Positions 11,212 through 23,200 of a stretch of DNA of 64,000 nucleotides are shown piece after piece. A program made the position numbers and the translations under genes. The number at the start of each line of letters is the position of its first letter. Position 1 is the stretch's first letter. The notes under the pieces were generated by a model, which did no database searches, was not told the DNA's origin, and was given only the letters and a program-made list of their open reading frames with translations. The stretch spans positions 186,001 to 250,000 of the forward strand of contig JADANN010000033.1 of NCBI GenBank assembly GCA_018806985.1. Direction: 5' to 3'. This DNA is from Angiostrongylus vasorum. Its lineage: Eukaryota > Nematoda > Chromadorea > Rhabditida > Metastrongylidae.

Positions 11212-14200
11212 ATGGAAGAGAATGATATCGTTGACATGCTAGATAAACTTGCTTCTCTGAGGTTGCGCATTCAAAATGGTGGAAACTTAGCAGAGGAGGA
11301 TGTGTACACTATGGTTGAGATTCTGAACTGTTCGAATGTTGTCGAGGATTCTACACCTCGTCGCTCCCTAATTCTACTTTTGGAATCATTCTGTTGCCAA
11401 ACGTGGCAATCAAAAGAAAATCTGACCAGGCCTATGGTAGAAGGCTGCCATATCTTTGTAAATAATGTGATCCAAAAGATCGGTATGCATCTTGAAGAAC
11501 TGCAGTTCGAAGGTAAGGTTATATTCCATATCGAATCATCATTTTCATGTTCTATTTAATTTCCTTTTTCGAATTCATCGCATTATGTTCATTGACGAAT
11601 TATATAGGTGCTTATCTTATGTAGATAATATAGTCCGTCTAGGAATAGGTACTTCAGAAGGGTATGCACCTTATAACGCTTTAAATCAATCAGAAAATCT
11701 CATTTAACTTGGCAGTAGGGTAGGGGTAGTATTTGCATAGTTATATCCAGTCCTAATGTTTTATGCGTTGATTGGTAACCGAAATAAAACAAGATAGAAG
11801 AAAAAGATAGAGGGGATGGACCACAGCTTTTCCCGCTGTGTTCTATTTCTTTTCCAGATGTCCTCTCTGGTTTGTTCCATGTCTCCCATAGTATGGGAAA
11901 TTCTCCGTGAGATTGGTAGTGGCTATCACCATTTTGTTCCCCTGACAGGTCTTTTTTTTATGTGGTTCATAACGGGTTTCGCTAAATGATATGGATTCAT
12001 TGGTGACTAATCGTAACCTGTTCACATATAAGTGCATAGCTGTATTGAATAATCGGATAGAATGATGTAATACCATTCCAGCGTCGGTACGTTCTGCTAG
12101 TGTTCAGCGACAGGGGATCTACACTAGTCTATTTGTTTGCACCGAAGTACGCGAAAAGTTCACTGAGGAGTAAGGAGACAGATAATCCAGGGGGTCATCG
12201 TGAAAGTAGCTGTTTTTTTAATAGGAAGATATGGTATGAAAAGGGTCCAATAATACATAGGGTTTGCCACTATGCTTGTTTTTAGAACCTTAAGAGTAGC
12301 TTTATGTGGTTTTTTGTTCCTACTTGCTTTTACGCGTCCTTAAGGTGATGTTACTAGGCTAGATTGGCTAATTTTTTCGTCCTGGTGAGCTAGTGAGGCT
12401 ATTTTGTTATTTTGTAAGTCGTTCTGTGTCAAGAACCTTTCTTATCGTTAATCGGTATTGCACTGGAGTATCTGAGAAGTTACTCACCTTTACATCACTC
12501 CATCATCTACGTGAGGGTAAGGGCGCTTGTGGCGCAGTGGTCGGAAGCGCCGTGCAATACATATGGGATCGATCCGTGTGCCCACATCCCACTAAGCCTT
12601 CCACTCCCCGCGTTCGCCATATTTGTACCAAGCTTGTTTGGGAGAATAGCAGCACTGGCTCGACACATAGGTAGGCCATCGAGAGTCATTGAGAGGGGTT
12701 GATATGCATTCAATCAACTCCAACGATGATTAATGAAGTAGGGTGAATGGCGCATCCCGCAGGGGTTGATCAGCGCCGAGAGCTTTATTCTTTATACTTT
12801 TATGTTTTACTACATAAAGGTGTTCCTACGTGCCGGTCTCTGATGTAATACATGGCGTCCATCTCACTTACGCTGCATTTTCCTTTTCACTTATTCTTAT
12901 CTAGGATAAATTAGAGTACGTTAAAAGCAAAACTCACTAAAGTGGCTGAAATTCAGCATCTGTGGTTCCATTCTCCACTCGATTAAAGAAGATAACTAAC
13001 TATTACTTTTATGATGGTTCCACTGCTATCACTGCAGTGTGTCAAGGATTTTTCTCTCCGTCAAATTTAAGGTCTGCTGGCCGGAACTCATTTGGAATCT
13101 TCTTGATTTTCTAACCATTTCTATCTGTCTTCTATATAGGGTGGTTTGGTTTCACGGCTTACAGGTTGTTGATTCTTCACCACACGTGAACAACAAGTCA
13201 TCACGAATGGGTTCATTCCATGTTGATTCCATGTTGGTGCCACCAGCTACCGTAACCCTATATCGATTTCACATACAACTCATCAGTAGTTAGTTTTATG
13301 TTGGTTCTACTTCAGGATAACAATATCGTTTTGTCTAACTTCTACCGACAAATAAGTGTACACTCTGATGAGAGGAGATGCTTTTCCTCTTTGCGCTTAG
13401 GAAGTGAACCTTGGAGAACATCGTGCTGTGTCTTCTTCTCAGAACTAGTGCCAAATTTTAATGCACTATTTCGATCGTTTAACGCAACAGTTAGAGGTGC
13501 CTTACAAATCACGCGTGGTCGTTGGTTCAATCACTCGCGGCGGGCGCACCAAAACTTTCATACCTCGGAGTACGCAAATTGATAGTAGACTTGTCTGGGT
13601 GTATGGCCGCACTAATTTGAGACATCAGTAGGCCACAACAAGTCATTGCATAGGCTACAGATGTCTCAAATCACTTTTATGCTCCTAGGAATTAAACTGA
13701 ATGCATGTTGCTTTTCTAAGGGATTGGTCACCACCCAAGTTATAAGCTTTATCTCAACTTTGGATAAATTATCACAGGTCCGATGATATTCCACAGCATC
13801 TAAAACGTACTGCCTGCTTCATTATTACGTTTAGAAGAAAAACCTAGTTAACTTTTTACTGACTGCCTGTCACTACTTTTCACGGCAAGGTATCATGTGT
13901 AATACAACCACTATGACGCTGAGATATTTGCAAAACTCAGATCCCAGGCCAGACCGAACCACGTTCACCCTTTCCGGGGGCTCTCGTGTTATGCACGGCA
14001 CTGCTGAGGCTCTCGTTCTGCCGTTCTCTCAGCCAGTTCTCTACCTAACGGTGCCATCAGCAATCACCTGTCCACGGGATTGATCTGGGGAGCACAAATC
14101 GGCTTTGAACCCAGTTAAATGAGGCTTTAGTCGAAATCATAATGTTAACTTTTTTATGTACTGCCTACTGTTATTTTGCCATGGCAGGAAAAAATCTGTT

Positions 14201-17200
14201 CTTTCCACAACTAGACTGTGTGCAGTTGCATTAGATTCATTGTTCTTATCGGAGAATCAACTGAAGGCATAAAAAACATGGTATGACTCGTAGAATGATG
14301 TCACATCATGAATAAACAAAAATTGAAGAACAGAATGTGTCAACATTGTGGGTCGTCGTGTGTCGATCGATACATATCAGATGCTCGTACACATCAGAAA
14401 AACAAGCTGAACTGGTATGTGGTCGTTGCGACGATTTACATATAGTTCCCATCCACTTACAATTATCGGAAGTTCGTGGTGCTTGTGAAGACTTCATCAA
14501 CTCATCGAAGAGAAATCTACTCAATTTAATTAACGGAATGCCCTAAGCATTTGCAGACAAGTTTGAGCCTGGAACCAAAATATGTTAGCTGATGTCAAAC
14601 TTCTTCCTAGTTTGAATGAGAGCCAATGGAATACATAGATCTTTTCCTATAAGTTGCCGTTCTTTTACTCTGCTAGGCTTGGATTCTGGTCGTAGGGGAC
14701 CCACTAAACACGTTTTTCCCCACTTCTTTTGCATCAAGGACCGTATTTCGAGCCGGAAAGTAAGTGAACAACCGGAATTCTATCGCTGAGGACCTGATGG
14801 TGTTCTCCAAATGTGTCATTGGAATTTTTTCAAACCAACTATCATTTAACCTCGTCATTAAAAAATCATTGTCTTCCTGGATTATTAAACTAACCATCGT
14901 CTAGAATCATTGGGTACGAGGAAGGTAAAGACGTCAATACATTAGCCGAACAAACCTTTTTATTAACCTAGTGTTAGCTTGATAATCCAGGAACTCATTC
15001 TATCATTGCTGTTTGCAGCTGCCGCGCTTACGCTGGAATTTCTAGGAATTTAAGCTCAAACCTCGGTTTTCTTGGATTTTTTAATCCTAAGCTAATTCGA
15101 ACAGAAAAGATAAAATAAGAGATAAGGCTGTCAGCGTTGATCAATCCCTGAGGGATGCGCCATGCACTCGACCTCATTAAGCATCTTTAGAAGTGATTGG
15201 ATGCATATCTGGCCTTTACAGTGATTCGCAATGGCCTACCGATGTATCGAGCCAGTGCTGCTATCCTCCCAGAGAAGTCTGGTGCCAGTTCGCCGACCCC
15301 AGACGGATGGAAGGCTTGGTGAGCCGGGGACGCGGAGATTGATCCCATGTGCATCACAGGGCGCCTCCGACCACTGCGCTACACGCGCCTCTTTATTGAA
15401 AAGGTGTACTCAAGAACTCATATATGCACGAAAGAAAATGGGCTGTAGTCTACTTCATAAATCTGTTTAGTTCTGTACTTCTTATATACCGTAGTAGTCA
15501 AATCAAAGAAATTATTGTTCGAAAACCAGCTTTGGACGTTATGTGTTAGTCTTGCAAAATGACGTAGTACGCCAAAATGAAAAGATTACCAAAAAAACCT
15601 GACGCACATTGCAGTACGAGCTTAAAACAGAATGAGCTTGGTCCGTGTGAGACTGTGTACTAAGTAAAATCAACCAAGTAACTAAGTGAAAAATCAAAAT
15701 CAACGAAAATTTCAAATGTTTTTAGATAGTTCGTTTACGTATTAGTCTTTTAAAAAAATTATAATGTTCAAATTATTGATTTATTGCTAACTGTTCCGCA
15801 TAGCTAACATATTCTGGTGTTTATTAGGCTCAGAAACGTCATCTGTGGTTTTACTCACGTATGAATTTCATGGGAGCGTGCGTGTAGCGCAGTGGTTAAC
15901 GTTACCTTGCAGTACAAATGGGTTCGATTCCGCGCCCCCAGGCTCCTAGACTTACCGTACTTCCCATCCCGCCGGGTTTGGCAGTTTGGTACTAGACCTG
16001 TTCGGAAATTCAATCACCTTTAGTGATGCTTAATGAAGTAGAATGCATGGCGCAACTTAACGCCAAGAGATTTATCCTTTTTTTTGAATTTCATTGCTTT
16101 GGTTATCGCTTTGAATTCTAAGAAGCTGTTGTCAGAATCTGTAATGTAAGATTGAAAGCCTCTATGTAGATGTCACGGAGGTCAATTGGTACGCCTTGCT
16201 GTTTTGCCGGATCGCTTGAATGACTCGTCTTCACTAAGAATTGTGCAAGACCTAGCCCACCTTTCATCTTAGTAGTTGTTTGGTCGGACAAGGATTGTTG
16301 ATCCTGGAGTTCCGAAGAAGCCATGTATCGGTTTCTTCGGTTGTCACTACAGTGAGTGAATCGCCTGTTTTTTGACTATTGAGGCAGTTTTACCACCTTG
16401 CGATTAAGTTACTACCAGGGCGGTGGTGATCCATAGGGTCGGTTTACTCCTATCTACCGTTTAAAGTGGAAATTTTGAGCTATTTTTTCAGCTTTGGAAG
16501 CTTTTGTTGGGATGTGGATCAATCTACATCGCAATTTGACATCCATGAAGTGGTACACTATTCTAACTGCGATGACGTAGTACACTATTAGAAAAGTACT
16601 ATTACGTTTCGTGTTATTGGATCACTGTTGTAAGTACGGGGCTGGATCGATTTGAGAGTGGACTGCTGGGGGCTGCCAAAATCATCAATATCAATTTCGC
16701 ACCTGAGGAAATGATAATTTTGGTTATATTATCAAACTCAGGGCGTGTGTGGCGCAGTGGTCGGAGGCGCCCTGCAACACACACGTGGAGTCGATCCTCG
16801 CGCCCGTGGCTCATCAAGCCTTCCATTCTTCAGGGGTCTCGGCAAATTGGTGCTAGACTTGTCTGTAGGACAGAACCACTGGCTCGATACATCGGTAGGC
16901 CACCTCGAGTCATTGTAAAGGCCAGATATGCATTCAATCACCTCCAAACGATGTTTAATGAAGTCGAATGCATGGCGCATCCCTCAGGGATTGATCTACG
17001 CCGATAGCTCTATCCTTTTATTTTATCAAACTCAGAACGAGGGCTACCGAATCAAAGCAATCATGGCTGTTTATGAAAGTGTTAGCTATTAGTCCTCTTC
17101 ATTTATAGTAGCATCCTCTCAGATAAGTCTAGCAGTAACTTGCCAACCTCGGAAGGATAAAGGACTTGATTTGCCCTGGGCGCGGAATTGAACCAGAGAC

Positions 17201-20200
17201 CATGTGTATGTTGCGGCGCAGCTTTAATCTCTGCGCTTTGGGCGCCTTGTAGAAAAATAACCTAGTGAAAATTTGAATTGTGGGGCTCTATAGTTATGCT
17301 CTATTATATGATCTAATGTAGGTTAACGAGTTTTACCTCTAAGGATTTAAATCTCACATTTGTTTAGTTAAAAGTTTACAGAAAACTTGAAAATCCGCTT
17401 TGAAATGTTCTATGCTGGAGTTCTCGACGAAGAAGATATGTGGAGAAGAAATTCCATAGACTGTTCAAACTGTTAGGATTCATTCACGTTTTAGTTCGTG
17501 ATAGATGGTTCGGCGGATTGACTTCCTCTATTCGTCGTAGTGCTGACAAAGCACGCATCTTCAGTATTATCACAGTTTGCCTGGCATTCATTCGTATAGA
17601 GAAAGGTAAAATATTCGTCCAATATATTAAATCACAGTATTTTCACACTCTGTTGGTAACGACAATCCAATGACTCTTAGTTATTGATTCGTTATTTGTT
17701 CATGGCAGGGACCTAGTTAAATATTTGGGTGGACTGTTATCAGGGATAAGTGCAAACCCGAAGATCATGGCAGGGACCTAGTTAAATATTTGGGTGGACT
17801 GTTATCGGGGATAAGTGCAAACCCGAAGATCATGGCAGGGACCTAGTTAAATATTTGGGTGGACTGTTATCAGGGATAAGTGCAAACCCGAAGATATTTT
17901 ACATTCATATTGGGTTGTTCGAAAATCAATGTCAGAGTTTGAGTTTCACTTTCGCTGTGTATTTTTTTACCAGCAGTTGTTTTTTGAATGGTGTACTATT
18001 ATATATGAATGAAAGCACACTTTTAACATTTATGCGCTTTGTTGTTTAGTGATAATACTAAATGTATTCTTGGCTAATTTTGAAGGTCAGAGTTTCTGGT
18101 GTGAAAACAGCAGTTTGGATAAATTCACTTCTACGAATTCAAATTAATGCAACACATACGATTCGGAGCATGGAACGGCTATTGGGCAAAGGAAATGTTA
18201 GCGAAGGGGCGCTGCAGCGTTGGTTTGCAAAATTTCTTCGTGGTTGATTTGACGTTGAATATGAGAGAGGTCACGAAGTTGTTTTCGCTCAGGCAAATAC
18301 ATACGCAGCTGTTGGAGAACTTACAGAAGAACTTGATGTTAACATTTAAGCTGTCTGGGATATCTAAAGATAGTGGGAAAGTTGAAGAAGCTGGAAAAAT
18401 GGATGCCGCAGGAATTGAATTCACCCGTCACCTATATCACATGTCGTCCCGTTGATCATCTACTAACTCGAGCGGGGCGCTAGTAAATCTTCCATCTTCT
18501 TTCTAACATGCAAGAGTAACTCAATGGGTTCTACTCTCTCTAGGGAGTCGTTGAGCACCATACCTTTCTTCTGGATTTTTCATGAAGAACTGTGACCGTA
18601 GGATCGGTGGTCTTCCTGCAGTGCGTTTGACATCCCAAGGAATCCAGTCACCAACGGCTCTTGTCCATCGGTTGTCGTTCATATGCATTTCGTGTCCGGC
18701 CCAGTCTTATCTTCGACAGTTTGGCGTACAGAACGGGATCTTCGACTTTTGATCGTTGATGGAGGTTGGAGGTTCGGATCCCTTCTGTTATTTGTGTGAC
18801 GAGGAGTAATCCTACCTAGAATCGCCCTTTCAACTGCGCGTTCGATAACGCTGAGTGATCTTTCATCCTGCTTACTCAGCGGTCAGGTTTCTGACGCATA
18901 CGTTAGGGCAGGAAGTACCGTTGAGTCGAAAAGGTGAGCACAGAGTCGGGTGTTCTTTTGTTCTCTTCAGTACATACTCGATGCTCTTGAAAGCTCCTTA
19001 AGCCTATAGTTTCCTTCTGCTCAACTCGGGAGCTAAGTCGTTCATCAGGTTGATTTCACGACGTAGATAGACGTAACTGGAGCATTCGGAGATATTCGTT
19101 CTGTTGTTCGTGAATGGCGCATGCTAAACCAATCCGTTCTTCATGAACATCGTTTTTGCGAGATTTAGTTGAAGACCAATCTTTCCATAGGCTTTATCAA
19201 AGTCGGTAAGCATACGTTCCGCTTAGCCAATGTTTGCTGTTATAAGGACGATGTCATCAGCAAAGCGAAGATGGTGTAATTGCCGGCCATCGATTTTCAC
19301 TCCTATGTTCTCCCATTGCAGTATTCGCAGGACTTTCTCGAGGATGGCGATAAATAGTTTTGGCGAGATGGTATGGCCTTGCTTAACCCCTCTTTGACGT
19401 CGATGTTAATATCGTTGTAGAATGGTGATATCTGGTTGCGTAATTTTTTGTACAACTCACGAAGAACCTTTATATACTGAGTAGGGACTCCCTGACTCTC
19501 AAGGGCTTCCATGACTGCTTCTATCTCAGTTGAGTCAAAGGCCTTCTTTAAATCGATGAAAGTGAGGCAGAGCGTTCTTTTGTACTCGCGATACTTTAAT
19601 GAGTCTTGTTATCGTGTGGATGTGGTCTATCGTACTAAATCCTTTTCGAGGCACTGCTTGCTCACATGGCTGCTCTTCGTCCAGTGTTCTATCAATCCTG
19701 TTTAGGATATCTCGATTAAAAAGTTCGTAGACAATAGACATCGATCTGATTGGGCGATAGTTGCCGATATCGTGAAAGTCAGCGTTCTTGAACATTTGCA
19801 CAGTCTTGTTGGTCTTCCATTGAGTAGGAACCTTGCATTCAGACAGGTAACTTGTGAAAAGCCGAGCTAGTATGTTTATGAAGATTGGCAGAAGTTCTTT
19901 GGTTGTTCAAATCTTATTCTATCCGGACTTCGTGTTATTGTGTTCTTCACCGGCGAAATTGTATGTCGGATTTCGGAAAGGAGAACCGATGGCACCACAT
20001 ATCCATCTTCCTTTATTTCATATGAGCGAAGGAGAGGTGGCCGTTGAAGAAATATAAGTAGTTATCTTGAATAATTTTTCTCCGTTGCATTTTTTGGAAG
20101 CTATAACTGTTCCGTATGAGTGTCGTAGTGTAGTCATCTATATTTCCTAACTGGCGAAGCTTCGACAGAGGCTTTGCGAATGCTTTTTCCAGCCTCTGCG

Positions 20201-23200
20201 GCTTCAATCATGGGTGCTGCTCTTCTCCCTTTGAGATCTTTTCTTATTGCCTGTCTGCATTGTTTTGTAGGTTTGGGCGTGAGTTGGCGGTTACTAGTAG
20301 CTCGTGCGATTGTACACTGGCGTATCTTCTTGGTGACTTTCGAACTGTCGGCTTTCACACTGCTAGCATGTTAGCGTGAAGATGTTAAACGATCCTGTCG
20401 TATTCGTGTTCGATGATATCAGGAACGGCTCTTTCCCGCAGCCGGCTAATGAACTAAACAAGTCCCAGTTTACGGTGGTTTTGGGAACTTCGTTTTTTGA
20501 ATTTAGCGGCTTTCTGTGTTTTCCACGAGAGATAAAACCTTACACGAAGGAGGCGATGGGTAGAATTTTGGCACAACGAAGGCATCGGTTAGGCATAAAC
20601 ATCGATTTACTATGAAGTGGTCTGTTTCGTTATGGTACTCTCCACCAGGACATTTCCACGTCCAACGTTGAGAGTGAGGCTTCTGCAATTGCTAGTTACC
20701 ATGCATGGTCTTGGTCGTCATGATAAACTCAGACAGCCACTCACGCCCACAGACGTTCATTTCTTATCCTTAGATTTCAATGTGACGTTCTTTATACGTT
20801 CTTCTTGGTCTAGTCTTAGCGTTAAAATCTCCAGTGATGACCTTGAAGAATGTATGGCCTTCTCTGTAGAACTTCTCGAAGTCCATATAGAACGCTTCGA
20901 CTTCTTCTTCGTCATAGTTTGATGTTGACGTAAACAATGAAGATTGTCAAAGCCGAAATTGATCCACATCTTTTTAATCGTAAACGTCCGATTCGGGTTG
21001 TTAGTTGTTCGAATGAATCGATGTTCATGGACAAACTCGTGTTGACGAGAACCCCGACGCCGCCGACTCCTCTACTGTCGCATGTTCCTAGGAACAGTTC
21101 TTCTCCGGTGTCATGGATGGCGTCGGATGGGTGCTATCATCTCGTCTCGGTCAGGCCGATGACGTCGTACCTTATCCTTCTCGCTCGCATGATCAAGGCT
21201 TCTATCGAGGGTTCAGATGCAAGTGTACGTGCATTGCAGATACACAACGTCAACTCAGTCCTTCGCGACTAAGGCAGCCTAAAATGTTCCTTGTATTTCA
21301 TCGGCCTTTCCGCACTCATCCTACCCAATACTGCCGAATCAGGCGCTCTTTCAGAGTCAAGGGAATGGGGCGTGTTTACTTTACTATTTTTAGCTATCTG
21401 ATTCGCAGCTAGGTGAGCTCTGAAAGTAGGGGGCTTAGTATACTCACGGGTAGATTGCCAGTCTCTATTAAAGTAGACGTGGGACTGCTTTGTTGGAGGC
21501 GGCTCCGAATGCCTTCTGTATACTTCTTTGTTATTTTATTGCAGGCTTTTGGCCGAATTGACTCGTAGAATACCATCCGCATAAACGAAAACGCACCCAC
21601 ACACGAGTGCATGAATACGCTTCGTAAATACGGAAAGTGTGTGTCAAATCGGCGCAGCAGAGAGTTCATCCCCTTGGTTCACGTGTGCCTCAGGGCAGCA
21701 AAGGTCGCTTTCGGTCCGCGATTAACCCCCTATCCGCCACCCGAGGGCGCGCCACGTTGCCTCATGGCTAACCGGCATAGGGTCCCTCTATGAGGGAGAT
21801 CCGTGGAGGAATTGAATTACAATCAATAAAGTCATTATTTTGACGGATACTGGGCGCTTCTTCTGCGCAATCAAAACTATCTGTTCTTCGTCCTTATTGT
21901 GACATGAGAATAACAGCGTCCTATATGATATTTTGTATTTCCATTAGGACATGGACGGTTCCTAAGAATGTGCTTCTAGTTTTTCCGGACTAACTTACCC
22001 TTTTCACATACACGTAATCTTATTTACGTATATGTTTGCTGACGTTTTTTGCGTGTATCTGAGGTGTGATGTACATTCCGGCATTGTCAAAAAAAAACCT
22101 GAAGACGTGAGACTGGAAGGTGTGTGTGAAGTAATCAAGACTCACTACCAAGAACATGTAACCCATGTCCGATCCGGGTTACTCACATAAACTGCCCGTA
22201 ACTGCACCCAGTTACCCGGGAGAAATCCGGCGTTGATAACGGAAGTTCTCATGGTCTTCGTGTCCCTTAAGCGAGCTTGGTCATCTCGACACTCATACTG
22301 GAATTTCGAGTTGCTCAGTGATTAATGGGATTGTGGGTGATGGAAAAAGAATAAGTTAACAAATGAGCAAAATGAGAAAAACTGGTCCATGAATAAGCAT
22401 AATGAAGTTAACAAGCATATTTAACTCCAAGTGTACATTTTTTTCCGGCAGATGTTATTCCTGATGACTTGAAAATTATTCTGAACAAGATGTCGATCTT
22501 GTATACTTCGATAACAAGCCTTTCTAACGACCTACTGAATAGTGACGATCGATTTTTGACTACCGTATCCGCTCTTCTTACCATTAAAGAGGACTTAGGG
22601 TAGGTTTTTCCATATAGAAAGTCTTATCATATTATTCGTTCTTCTTAGGGTATAGGAAATGTCTTAACGCTGTTGGAACTCGTTGAGATTAGGAACCAGG
22701 TTATGTCTGTTCACGGTTTTTGTTCTGTAATTGTTTTGCTTATACGTGTAATCTTAATTTACATTTGTATAATTTTGAAGTACTTCAGAACATTTCCATA
22801 TTTTCTGATCGTCTCTGCCTTCCGTGAAATTTCTTTTGATCCGAAGGTACGTCAATACATTGAATGGAAATTTAGTCCTTTTGAAGTTTTTCTTTCTTAC
22901 TGTCACTTGGCGCTTCTCTTGCGGTCCTCTCCGTCTCTTTGTTTACACATCACTTTTTAGATAGTTTTAGCTTGGATAGATAGCGATGAAATCGGTTTCG
23001 AAACAATTTTGATGATAGTGCAAAGTCTAAAAGAAGATCGCACACTCTGGGAGGCCGTAGCTAAACCAAAATCGACGTAGGTTTAGCTCTGTTATTTGGA
23101 TAGAATGTTTTTTTTAAGTGATTGATATATCGTAAAGATCTTCCACAACGTGAAGACGTGTGTGGCGCATGTAGCTTAGTGGTTGAAGGTCCCATGCAAC

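Noticed and set aside
12393..12713. Overlapping open frames on both strands
   Set aside because: They lie in a SINE-A copy; similar frames recur in other SINE-A copies and are not genes.
15876..15960. Possible tRNA gene
   Set aside because: The boxes are good, but acceptor and anticodon stems do not form and the sequence continues into the SINE-A body.
17701..17895. CRISPR-like array
   Set aside because: Units are directly adjacent with no spacers and the organism is a nematode; it is a simple tandem triplication.
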